DNA from: Granulicella cerasi
GTDB taxonomy: Bacteria > Acidobacteriota > Terriglobia > Terriglobales > Acidobacteriaceae
Length of the DNA: 64,000 nt
Direction: 5' to 3'
Assembly (NCBI RefSeq): GCF_025685575.1
Contig: NZ_JAGSYD010000003.1
Location: forward strand, 248,001 to 312,000
Shown here: in pieces, positions 8,820 to 16,200 of the stretch
Numbering within the stretch: the first letter of the stretch is position 1
Layout of the letters: each line of letters starts with the position of its first letter
The notes under the pieces: generated by a model
Database searches by the model: none
What the model was told of the DNA's origin: nothing
Seen by the model: the letters and a program-made list of their open reading frames with translations, nothing else
Made by a program: the position numbers and the translations under genes

Positions 8820-9923
8820 TCACAGCCCCGCACGCGTTTCGGCGGCCATGTAATCCACTACCGCACGCAGATCGCCGGTCTCACGCCACACGCGAAGCTG
8901 ACGGTCCGCTCCCGAACCCGTCTGCATGATGTGGCGCACATGCTCGACTTCCTTGCGGCAACCTAACTCATCCGGCGTGTCGTCGAGGAACGCGAGATAC
9001 TCCTCGATCAACTCACGCTCGGGCACCTCCGTCTGCTTGCCAAAGTCGATCAACTTGCCATCGAGCCCATAACGCACCGCGCGAAATTTGTTCTCCATGA
9101 TCAGCGCGCGCGAGTAGCGACGGAAGTCGAGGTTCGATGCCTGCAGCTTCCATAGCTTCGCTGCCGTGGCTTGAATCAACGCCGCAATGGCGATCGTCTC
9201 CTCCGCGCGCAGCGGTATATCGCACACGCGCACCTCCACCGTGTTGAAGAACGGATGCGGTCGTACGTCCCACCAGATCTTCTTCGCGTTGTCGATGCAG
9301 TTGGTCTTGATCAAAAGGTTCACGTAGCTCTCGAACTCCGAGTAATCCGCGAACCAGTCCGGCAAATTCGTGCGGGGAAAGTTTTCGAATACCTTCGCGC
9401 GATAGCTCTTGTAACCCGTCTCCATACCGAGCCAGAAGGGCGAGTTCGTACTGAGCGCAAGAATGTGCGGCAGAAAATATCGCAGCGAATTCATGATGCG
9501 AATCGCAGAGTCTCGGTCCTCGATGCCCACATGCACATGCAGGCCGAAGATGAGGTTCGACCGCGCTACGAGCTGCAGATCTTCGACGACCTTGTCATAG
9601 CGCGGGTCAGGATAAATCTCCTGCGAACGCCAGTCCGCGAACGGATGCGTGGCCCCTGCGACAAGCAGCAGACCATTCTCTTCCGCCAGCCGGATCATAT
9701 TGCGCCGCAGGTCGTAGATGTCCTCACGGGCCTCGCTGATATTGCGGCAGACACGCGTGCCGACCTCGATCACCGACTGGTGCATCTCGGCCTTCACACG
9801 CTCTTCAAGACGCATCTTCCCTTCCGCCAGCATCTCCGTCTGGATATGCGAGCGCAGGTCGCGCGTCTCAGGATCAATCGTCTGATACTCCTCTTCAATG
9901 CCCAGCGAAAACGTTGGCTTCAC
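8820..9923 (-). CDS. Carboxylate-amine ligase, GCS2/YbdK family
   Basis: A 367-residue member of the glutamate-cysteine ligase 2 (YbdK) family, which uses ATP to couple a carboxylate, often glutamate, to an amine. Signatures include LGIEEEYQTIDPETRDLR at the N-terminus, the acidic/His metal region (EMHQSVIEVGT), FGLHVHVGIEDRD, and a PHPFFNTVEVRVCD segment. The GTG start is supported by GAAAGAGGG upstream. E. coli YbdK has only weak glutamate-cysteine ligase activity, and many relatives sit in gene neighbourhoods with ATP-grasp enzymes and peptidases, as here. The substrate is unknown. Confidence 0.87.
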   Translation of the reverse strand: MKPTFSLGIEEEYQTIDPETRDLRSHIQTEMLAEGKMRLEERVKAEMHQSVIEVGTRVCRNISEAREDIYDLRRNMIRLAEENGLLLVAGATHPFADWRSQEIYPDPRYDKVVEDLQLVARSNLIFGLHVHVGIEDRDSAIRIMNSLRYFLPHILALSTNSPFWLGMETGYKSYRAKVFENFPRTNLPDWFADYSEFESYVNLLIKTNCIDNAKKIWWDVRPHPFFNTVEVRVCDIPLRAEETIAIAALIQATAAKLWKLQASNLDFRRYSRALIMENKFRAVRYGLDGKLIDFGKQTEVPERELIEEYLAFLDDTPDELGCRKEVEHVRHIMQTGSGADRQLRVWRETGDLRAVVDYMAAETRAGL

Positions 9924-9933
9924 GAGCCCTCTT

Positions 9934-10272
9934 TCATGCCTCGAGGAGATGAAATTCGAATCCTACGCCGTGCCCTTTCAAACCTTCTTCCAGTTTTCCG
10001 ATAAATTCTTCAGCCTCTTCATCCGGCTGCGTCGTTACATACAAACGAATCATGACCGGCTTCCACGCCGACTCCGGAAAATCTGCCGCAAGCTGGCCCG
10101 AATCCCAATACGCGAGGTACACATTCACGCGCTCCTGCAGCGCATCGAGCCCCGCATCCTCGCCCCACGGCTCGGTATGCACCATGCCGAGAATCACATT
10201 GCCCTGCGGATCAAACGCGACGAGATCCACTGTCTCGCGCGTGCCTTCTGTGACTTCACTCGTATCGCTCAT
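9934..10272 (-). CDS. Small acidic protein of unknown function (DUF6572-like)
   Basis: A 112-residue acidic protein. The central stretch VDLVAFDPQGNVILGMVHTE and the following LDALQERVNVYLAYWDSG resemble a small uncharacterised family that I associate with DUF6572. The ATG shares one base with the TGA of the ATP-grasp gene (TGATG), so translation is coupled. No signal peptide or membrane segment is present. The C-terminus ends in Glu-Ala. Being encoded inside a ligase cluster, it could be an accessory subunit or a carrier/substrate protein to which residues are added; that is speculation. Confidence 0.75.
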   Translation of the reverse strand: MSDTSEVTEGTRETVDLVAFDPQGNVILGMVHTEPWGEDAGLDALQERVNVYLAYWDSGQLAADFPESAWKPVMIRLYVTTQPDEEAEEFIGKLEEGLKGHGVGFEFHLLEA

Positions 10273-11315
10273 CACTTCACTTTCTTCGTCGCGACGGTCT
10301 TTGCAGTAACGGTCTTTGCAGCGACGGCCTTTGTTGCCGCTTTCTTCACCGCAGGCTTCACAGCAGTATCGCCGCTCAGGAACTTCGACCAGTGGAACGC
10401 GCTCGACTGCTTCGTCGTCGCCTTGGCCTTCTTCACCGCAAGCTTTGCCACCTTGTCCACGATCCACTCGAAGTTCGTCTCACCCACCGAGTAGCGATCC
10501 GCATCCGGCGCCGGATTCATGAAGTCGATCGCATATGGCACACCATCCTCCACCGCAAACTCTACCGTGTTCAAGTCGTAGCCCAACGCGCGACAGAGCT
10601 TCAACGCATCCGCCTCCACGCGCTGCAACAACGCAGGGTCGTACTCCGGCGGATCGAGTACGTAGCGATGCTCATGCGGCTGACGCGGATCGTACGGCAT
10701 GATCAGCACGTCCTCCTGCCCGACCACGTAGCAGCGGAAGTACTCCTTGAAGCCCACGGCGGCCTGCAGCGTCATCGTCAGGTCGCGCGTCTGGTCGTAC
10801 GCAGCGAAGAACTCTTCCGGCGTGCGCACATGAAAGACATCGCGCCAACCACCACCATCATGCGGCTTCAGGAACGCCGGGAACTTGATGTGGTCGAAGA
10901 TCGCATCCCAGTTCAGCGGGTACTCAAGATTGCGTACGCTCTGCTCGTTGATCTCCGGCGGAAAGTTCTTGTGCGGCAACAGCAACGTGCGCGGCACAGC
11001 GACTCCCAGCTTCGTCGCCAGCGAGTAGTTGAAGAACTTGTCATCCGCACTCCACCAGAACGGATTGTTAATCACCTGCGTTCCCGTCAGCACAGCGTTC
11101 TTCAGGTACGCGCGATAGAACGGCATGTCATGCGAGATGCGATCGACGATCACCGCATACGGACACGGCTTGGCCATCTCCACCGCGCCCATCTTCACGA
11201 ACTCCGCCGTAATGCCGTCGATGCCGTACGAGTTGATGCGCTCCACCAGCGCTCCGGGAAAGGTGTTCTCCATGCCGAACAACACGCCAATCTTCTTCAC
11301 CGCTCTTACCGCCAT
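10272..11315 (-). CDS. ATP-grasp ligase with Lys/Ala-rich tail
   Basis: A 347-residue RimK-like ATP-grasp protein. It starts with a GVLFGMENTFP pre-ATP-grasp motif, has the ATP-binding lysine and glycine loop (FLKPHDGGGWRDV), and the acidic/Asn metal site (VEFAVEDGVPYAIDFMNPAP). The ATG is chosen because GGGAGGAA lies 5 bases upstream; a longer upstream form lacks conservation. The last ~30 residues are an odd Lys/Ala/Thr repeat resembling histone-H1-like tails. It stands 17 bases after the esterase gene and is coupled to the small acidic protein. Expected chemistry is ATP-driven amide formation; substrates are unknown. Confidence 0.87.
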   Translation of the reverse strand: MAVRAVKKIGVLFGMENTFPGALVERINSYGIDGITAEFVKMGAVEMAKPCPYAVIVDRISHDMPFYRAYLKNAVLTGTQVINNPFWWSADDKFFNYSLATKLGVAVPRTLLLPHKNFPPEINEQSVRNLEYPLNWDAIFDHIKFPAFLKPHDGGGWRDVFHVRTPEEFFAAYDQTRDLTMTLQAAVGFKEYFRCYVVGQEDVLIMPYDPRQPHEHRYVLDPPEYDPALLQRVEADALKLCRALGYDLNTVEFAVEDGVPYAIDFMNPAPDADRYSVGETNFEWIVDKVAKLAVKKAKATTKQSSAFHWSKFLSGDTAVKPAVKKAATKAVAAKTVTAKTVATKKVK

Positions 11316-11332
11316 TCGCTTCCTCCCGCTGC

Positions 11333-12049
11333 TCAGAGATACACATGCGCCATGCGCTGCCACCAGGGCCAGTCATGCCGCGCGTTGTCGCCCCACACGT
11401 CCAGCCGCACAGGGATGCCCTTGGCGCGCAGCTCTGCAGCCATGCGCTCGTTGTCGTTCCAACACTGATCGTGAATGCCCGTCGCCAATACGTACGTGTT
11501 GCGGCGCAGCTGCTCGAGATAGCCGTGGTCGGTGATATTCGGCACGTAATCCAGCGGCAGGTTGAAGTAGCAGTTGTCGTCATAGTGCTCGTCCAGAAAA
11601 CCGAGCCCCCGCAGATCGAACGCTCCGCTCATCGAGAGCGCCCCGGTGAACAGATCCGGATGCTTCAACGCAATATTCAGCGCGTGATACCCGCCAAACG
11701 AACAGCCCACCGCCGCAAGGTGAGGGCTGCGATTCTTTTGTCGCACCAGCGGCAACACGTCGCGCAGAATGTAGTGCTCGTAGCTCACATGCCGCGCCGC
11801 GCGCCAGTCCGCACCTACGCCGTCGTTGTACCAGCTCTCGCAGTCCACCGAGTCCACGCAGAAAAGCTGCAGGCGGCCTTGCGCAATTTTGTCGGCCACG
11901 GCTTTCACCATGCCCTGATCTTCAAACTCGAAGAAGCGCCCGCACGACGTCGGAAATACGATCGCCGGCAGGCCATCATGGCCGAAGACCAGCATCTCCA
12001 TATCGCGGCCCAGGTCGCCCGACCACCAGCGATGATATTCGCGGTTCAT
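11333..12049 (-). CDS. Esterase / alpha-beta hydrolase, COG4947 type (first gene of ligase operon)
   Basis: A 238-residue alpha/beta-hydrolase with the nucleophile elbow GCSFGG and a late catalytic His (NARHDWPWW). The N-terminus MNREYHRWWSGDLGRDMEML and the FPTSCGRFFEFED segment fit the COG4947 esterase group. The ATG is supported by AGAGGG seven bases upstream; longer forms run into the divergent gene. It starts the six-gene operon on the minus strand. Members of this group often accompany ATP-grasp ligases, so it may release or cyclise the product. No signal peptide is seen. Confidence 0.82.
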   Translation of the reverse strand: MNREYHRWWSGDLGRDMEMLVFGHDGLPAIVFPTSCGRFFEFEDQGMVKAVADKIAQGRLQLFCVDSVDCESWYNDGVGADWRAARHVSYEHYILRDVLPLVRQKNRSPHLAAVGCSFGGYHALNIALKHPDLFTGALSMSGAFDLRGLGFLDEHYDDNCYFNLPLDYVPNITDHGYLEQLRRNTYVLATGIHDQCWNDNERMAAELRAKGIPVRLDVWGDNARHDWPWWQRMAHVYL

Positions 12050-12106
12050 AGCTTTGCCCTCTGATACTCTGAGCGCAAGCAGCCGTCCTCTGGTTGTGTC
12101 GAAGCC

Positions 12107-13036
12107 TTGGAGATCGTACCCACACCCACCTCCGTTCGTCTGCCCTTTGACGGCGCGCCGCTCGATGCGACGCCCTCGCTGGACCACCCCACCTACCCCG
12201 AAGAACGCGAGCTCGACGCCAACCCCCGCTATCGCATCCTGCGCGACTTCGAGTCCCGCTACCTGCCCGATGCGCGCGACATCCGCATCTACTTGCCCGA
12301 AGCATACCTCAGCGAACCGACGCGCCGGTTCCCGGTTTTCTATCTGCACGACGGGCAGAACCTCTTCGACGGTCGACTGAGCTATGTCGCCGGCAAGACC
12401 TGGCAGGCCAACAGCACCGCCGACCGCCTCACCCGCGAAGGTCGCATCGAGCCCGTCATCCTCGTCGGGCTCGACAACACCGGCACGCACCGCATGGCCG
12501 ACTACACGCCGACGCGCGACAAGGAGTACGGCGGCGGCGAAGGTCCGCTCTACGGCCGCCTGCTCGTCGACGAGCTCAAACCGCTGATCGACAGCGCGCT
12601 CCGCACCCTGCCCGACGCCGCCAACACCGGCCTCGGCGGCTCCTCCCTCGGCGGCCTCATCTCGCTTTTCCTCGGGCTGCAGCATCCGACCGTCTTCGGC
12701 AAGCTCGCCGTGCTTTCCCCCAGCGTCTGGTGGGACAACCGCGCACTGCTCAACTCCGTCGGCGCGCCCAAACGCACCATCCTCTCGCGCTTCCAGTCGC
12801 TGCCCGCGCCTCCACCAGCGGCGCCTCGCGCACGCATCTGGCTCGACATGGGGATGGCCGAGGGTCTGCGCCACCTGCGTGACTGCGATCTGCTGGCCAA
12901 GCGGTTAGTCACGCGCGGCTGGAAGCCCGGTCAAGACCTCGAATACCTGCGCGTGCCCGGTGGGCTGCACAACGAAGAAGCCTGGGCCGCGCGCTTTGAT
13001 CAGGTGCTCGAGTTCCTCTTCCCGGGCGCGCTATAA
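12107..13036 (+). CDS. Alpha/beta hydrolase, enterochelin-esterase-like (COG2819)
   Basis: A 309-residue serine hydrolase of the Fes/EstD group. It has FPVFYLHDGQNLFDG, the nucleophile elbow GGSSLGG and a terminal His in VPGGLHNEEAW. It is transcribed divergently from the COG4947-type esterase with only 57 bases between the starts, so the two hydrolases may share a control region. The TTG start is the first in frame but has no clear ribosome site; the true start may differ by some residues. Substrate is unknown. Confidence 0.85.
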   Translation: MEIVPTPTSVRLPFDGAPLDATPSLDHPTYPEERELDANPRYRILRDFESRYLPDARDIRIYLPEAYLSEPTRRFPVFYLHDGQNLFDGRLSYVAGKTWQANSTADRLTREGRIEPVILVGLDNTGTHRMADYTPTRDKEYGGGEGPLYGRLLVDELKPLIDSALRTLPDAANTGLGGSSLGGLISLFLGLQHPTVFGKLAVLSPSVWWDNRALLNSVGAPKRTILSRFQSLPAPPPAAPRARIWLDMGMAEGLRHLRDCDLLAKRLVTRGWKPGQDLEYLRVPGGLHNEEAWAARFDQVLEFLFPGAL

Positions 13037-13241
13037 CGCGCTCTCCATCTCGCTTCGGGGCCCCCGGCGGCCGGATTTCTCCGCAAAACCACGCTTTTGA
13101 GCAGCATTTTCTTGCTATTCCCCCGAAAAACGGCGAAAATAATCAGGTTCGGCTTATTTAGGTCTGCCGTCGCTTCTGGCTTCACGCCGCGAATCGGCAT
13201 CGTCCCTTACGAACAAAAATCCAAAAAGAGGAAGTACCCCC

Positions 13242-13502
13242 ATGTTGATGATTCGCCTGGCGCGCGTTGGCGCCCGCAAGCAGCCCCACTACCGCATCGT
13301 TGTAATCGAGAAGGACCGCGCACGCAACGGCCGTTCGATCGAAGTGGTTGGCACCTACAATCCCCGCACCGAGCCCGCAACCGTTCTGCTCAAGACCGAC
13401 CGCATCGCCTACTGGACTTCGAAGGGCGCACAGATGTCGGAGATCGTTGCGAAGCTCGCTGCAAAGTATGTTCCGCCGACCACTGAAGAAACCGTAGCCT
13501 AA
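13242..13502 (+). CDS. rpsP: 30S ribosomal protein S16
   Basis: An 86-residue protein with the S16 signature MIRLARVGARKQPHYRIVV and the GRSIEVVGTYNPRTEP loop. S16 binds 16S rRNA early in 30S assembly. AAAGAGGAAG precedes the ATG by a few bases. It heads the classical rpsP-khpA-rimM-trmD-rplS ribosome-maturation cluster, here on the plus strand. Confidence 0.97.
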   Translation: MLMIRLARVGARKQPHYRIVVIEKDRARNGRSIEVVGTYNPRTEPATVLLKTDRIAYWTSKGAQMSEIVAKLAAKYVPPTTEETVA

Positions 13503-13690
13503 AGTAACACCCTCTGGTAACCTACCCAAAGTAACTCGAGAGAGGTTCCGTGTGCCTAAAGAGTTCGCCCAGCGCACGGGACTCTCGCGTATTCTCCTGA
13601 AAAAGGCGTCCCGGATGATTCCGCGACGTTTCCATACATCGGTAAAGTTTTTAGCTGCATCCAAACATGTATAGGGGACGTCGTTGAGTT

Positions 13691-13730
13691 GGAGGACCCC
13701 TCCGCGAAGGTGAGTACGCAGGGCCTTCGC
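13691..13730 (+). promoter_or_regulatory. Hairpins in the rpsP-khpA spacer
   Basis: A GGAGG/CCTCC element (13691-13703) and a GCGAAGG / CCTTCGC stem (13704-13710 with 13724-13730, 13-base loop) lie in the 290-base spacer after rpsP. There is no T tract. The spacer could contain a leader structure or weak terminator; nothing else was recognised in it. Confidence 0.35.
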
Positions 13731-13795
13731 ATCACAAACTTTCCCGGAACAAGGGAATGATTTGCATTGAGCCTATTTCTCCTGAGGTGTACCGA

Positions 13796-14098
13796 GTGAG
13801 TGTTGGTGAACAGACTCCGAGCGCTGACAGCGTCTCCGAGATCAAAAATTTAATGACCGAGGTAGCTCGTGCCTTGGTTGATGATTCCGCAGTTGTCCGC
13901 ATCGACGTTTTCGAGGAGAACGACACAACCGTGCTCCGTCTCTTCGTCGCGCCTGCAGATGTCGGCAAGGTGATTGGTAAGCAGGGACGCACGGCTCGTT
14001 CCCTTCGCACCATCCTCTCCGCCGCCAGCATGAAGGTGCAGCATCGGTTTGCGCTCGACATTGTGGAAGCGGACGCCATGGGCGCCACCGAAGCCTAG
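13796..14098 (+). CDS. khpA: KH-domain RNA-binding protein KhpA (YlqC-like)
   Basis: Single KH domain protein, about 100 residues, with the RNA-binding GxxG loop (GKVIGKQGRTARSLR). KhpA binds RNA widely and in Firmicutes forms a pair with KhpB that affects cell-wall growth; its place after rpsP is conserved in many bacteria. The GTG at 13796 is preferred because TGAGG lies 8 bases upstream; an ATG at 13757 is in frame but its ribosome site would be adjacent to it. A strong terminator follows. Confidence 0.88.
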   Translation: MSVGEQTPSADSVSEIKNLMTEVARALVDDSAVVRIDVFEENDTTVLRLFVAPADVGKVIGKQGRTARSLRTILSAASMKVQHRFALDIVEADAMGATEA

Positions 14099-14122
14099 TT
14101 TCGGTTCACCTAAGTTGGATGA

Positions 14123-14150
14123 AGCCTCTGCCCAGCGGCAGGGGCTTTTT
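14123..14150 (+). terminator. Intrinsic terminator between khpA and rimM
   Basis: Stem AGCCTCTGCC / GGCAGGGGCT with a CAGC loop, followed by TTTTTCTTTT. It ends about 33 bases before the rimM GTG, so rimM-trmD-rplS may depend on read-through or on a promoter hidden here. Confidence 0.85.
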
Positions 14151-14183
14151 CTTTTGCAGAACGTGAGAAGTACACTGAACGCT

Positions 14184-14783
14184 GTGACCGAGACTACGAC
14201 CACCGAGTGGATTGCCATCGCCGCCATCCTGCGCCCGCAGGGGCGCCGCGGCGAGGTGCTCGCAGAGCTGCTCACCGACCTCGACGAAATGTTCGAGGAT
14301 GGCCGCGAGGTACGCCTCGCGAAGACCGAAACCGCAGCGGCCAACGGCGCCGTGCGCACGCTGGAGTCGCACTTCTTCCCTACCGGCCGCAACGTCGGTC
14401 GCGTCGTGGTGAAGCTTTCCGGCTGCGAGTCCATCAACGACGCCGAGCTCCTCGCAGGCCAACAACTTTTCGTTCCCACAGAAGAACTGCCTGAGCTCGA
14501 AGAAGGCACCTGGCTCGTACGGGATCTCGTAGGCTGCCAGCTCTTCGATCAAGGCAAAGCCGTCGGCGAAATCGTCGATGTGCAGTTCGCCGTCGGCTCC
14601 GATGGCCGATCGCGCCTGGACGACGCTCCCGCGCTGCTCGAAATTCAGCCCCCCGCGAAGGAAGGCGAAGAGCCAGAAGCCGACACGCAACTGGTGCCGC
14701 TGGTGAATGCGTGGATTGAAGCCGTCGACCTCGACGCCAAGTCCGTCCGCATGAGCTTGCCCGAGGGCCTGCTCGAGCTATAA
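14184..14783 (+). CDS. rimM: Ribosome maturation factor RimM
   Basis: A 199-residue RimM. The N-terminal RimM domain begins WIAIAAILRPQGRRGEV; the C-terminal PRC-barrel half carries GTWLVRDLVGCQLFD and ends LVPLVNAWIEAVDLDAKSVRM. RimM binds S19 and helps mature the 30S head. The GTG start fits the domain beginning; in-frame codons upstream would overlap the terminator. The PRC domain contains a short acidic insertion (KEGEEPEAD). The gene ends 2 bases before trmD. Confidence 0.92.
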   Translation: MTETTTTEWIAIAAILRPQGRRGEVLAELLTDLDEMFEDGREVRLAKTETAAANGAVRTLESHFFPTGRNVGRVVVKLSGCESINDAELLAGQQLFVPTEELPELEEGTWLVRDLVGCQLFDQGKAVGEIVDVQFAVGSDGRSRLDDAPALLEIQPPAKEGEEPEADTQLVPLVNAWIEAVDLDAKSVRMSLPEGLLEL

Positions 14784-14785
14784 CC

Positions 14786-15610
14786 ATGCGCTTCGACATC
14801 CTCACCATCTTTCCGGAGTTCTTCGGCGACTTCTTCCGCCACGGCGTGCTGCAGCGCGCCTTCCGCAACGGCATTGCTGAAGCGCACACGCACGACCTCC
14901 GCCTGTTCACGCACGACCGCCACCGCACGGTGGATGATCGACCTTTCGGCGGCGGCGAAGGCATGGTGCTGAAGGCGCAGCCGATCCTCGAAGCCGCAGC
15001 GGTGCTGGGCATCACGCCGAAATCCGAGCGCGACCTCACGCGCGAGTCCGTCATCCTGCTCTCGGCTTCGGGCAAGAAGTACACGCAGGCAACGGCGCGC
15101 GAACTGGCCACGCTGGAACGCGTGACGCTGATCTGCGGACGCTACGAGGGCGTGGATGAACGCATCGCTGAGCTGCTCTGCGACCGCGAGCTCTGCCTCG
15201 GCGACTATGTGCTGACCGGCGGCGAGCTGCCCGCGGCGATGATCATCGACTCGACCGTTCGCCTGCTGCCCGGCGTGCTGGGCCACGAAGACTCCAACCG
15301 CTTTGAAAGTTTTGGCGAGGGCGACACCGGCGCGACGCACAACGACGCCGACGGAGTTCCCCGCTCTACGCACGGCGCAGGCGGTCTGCTCGATTATCCG
15401 CACTACACGCGACCGGCCGATCTGGCCGGAGCGAAGATTCCCGACGCGCTTTCCAGCGGCGACCACGTGGCCATCCGGCGCTGGCGACGCGAGGCAGCGT
15501 TAGCGAAAACCGCACGAAATCGCCCCGATTTGCTCGAAACGGCGGACCTTAGCGATAAAGACCGCGCTTTTCTAGCAGAAATTGACTATCTCAAGCAGGA
15601 CAATTCTTAG
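14786..15610 (+). CDS. trmD: tRNA (guanine-N1)-methyltransferase TrmD
   Basis: Knotted SPOUT methyltransferase that makes m1G37 in tRNA and prevents frameshifting. Motifs are [36 protein letters not shown] and [12 protein letters not shown]. Between GVLGHE and [10 protein letters not shown], where E. coli has about 11 residues, this protein has about 32 (residues ~169-200), a Gly/Asp/His-rich insertion near the linker to the tRNA-binding C-terminal domain. 274 residues. The ATG is two bases after the rimM stop. Confidence 0.96.
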   Translation: MRFDILTIFPEFFGDFFRHGVLQRAFRNGIAEAHTHDLRLFTHDRHRTVDDRPFGGGEGMVLKAQPILEAAAVLGITPKSERDLTRESVILLSASGKKYTQATARELATLERVTLICGRYEGVDERIAELLCDRELCLGDYVLTGGELPAAMIIDSTVRLLPGVLGHEDSNRFESFGEGDTGATHNDADGVPRSTHGAGGLLDYPHYTRPADLAGAKIPDALSSGDHVAIRRWRREAALAKTARNRPDLLETADLSDKDRAFLAEIDYLKQDNS

Positions 15611-15669
15611 CACTGTTGACAATTTGTGCTACACTAAGTCCTGCGATTACTAAGCAAGGAACCCGTATC

Positions 15670-16026
15670 ATGTCCATCAATCCCATCATGCAGAAGCTGG
15701 CTGAGCAGTTCCAGCGCACCGATCTTCCCGAGTTTGCCCCCGGCGACACCGTTCGCGTGCAGGTGAAGATCAAGGAAGGCGAAAAAGAGCGCCTCCAGGC
15801 TTTTGAAGGTCTCGTTATCGCGTGCCGTAAGGGACCGCAGGGTTCCTTCACCGTTCGCAAGATGAGCTTCGGCCAGGGCGTCGAGCGCATCTTCCCCTAC
15901 AATTCCAAGGTTGTCGACAAGGTCGAGAAGATCCGCTCGTTCCGCGTCCGCCGCGCAAAGCTCTTCTACATCCGCGAGCTCCGTGGCAAGGCTGCCCGCC
16001 TGAAGGAAGTTGCGCGCACCGCGTAA
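15670..16026 (+). CDS. rplS: 50S ribosomal protein L19
   Basis: 118 residues with the L19 motifs [20 protein letters not shown] and [17 protein letters not shown], ending [21 protein letters not shown]19 sits at the 30S/50S interface. The ATG at 15670 is preceded by AAGCAAGGAA; a longer in-frame form upstream lacks L19 character. It closes the rpsP cluster and is followed by a strong terminator. Confidence 0.97.
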   Translation: MSINPIMQKLAEQFQRTDLPEFAPGDTVRVQVKIKEGEKERLQAFEGLVIACRKGPQGSFTVRKMSFGQGVERIFPYNSKVVDKVEKIRSFRVRRAKLFYIRELRGKAARLKEVARTA

Positions 16027-16050
16027 GCTTCTTTCAGCTATCAAGCTACA

Positions 16051-16080
16051 ACCGGCGACCTTCGGGTCGCCGGTTTGCTT
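16051..16080 (+). terminator. Intrinsic terminator after rplS
   Basis: Perfect 10-bp stem ACCGGCGACC / GGTCGCCGGT with a UUCG tetraloop and trailing TTGCTTTGG. Confidence 0.92.
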
Positions 16081-16200
16081 TGGTTGTGACGCGATCCGCC
16101 GTCGTCGAATCCCTCCAGCTTTGTCATCCTTTGCAATGCGAAGAATGATAAAGCCTTTTGTTGGGATGTAGTTGAAGAACAGAAGTACTGGAAGCAGATG

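Noticed and set aside
11333..12874. Longer minus-strand form of the COG4947 esterase reaching into the divergent gene
   Set aside because: The extra N-terminal part is the antisense of the divergent esterase; the ATG at 12049 has a good ribosome site and fits the family.
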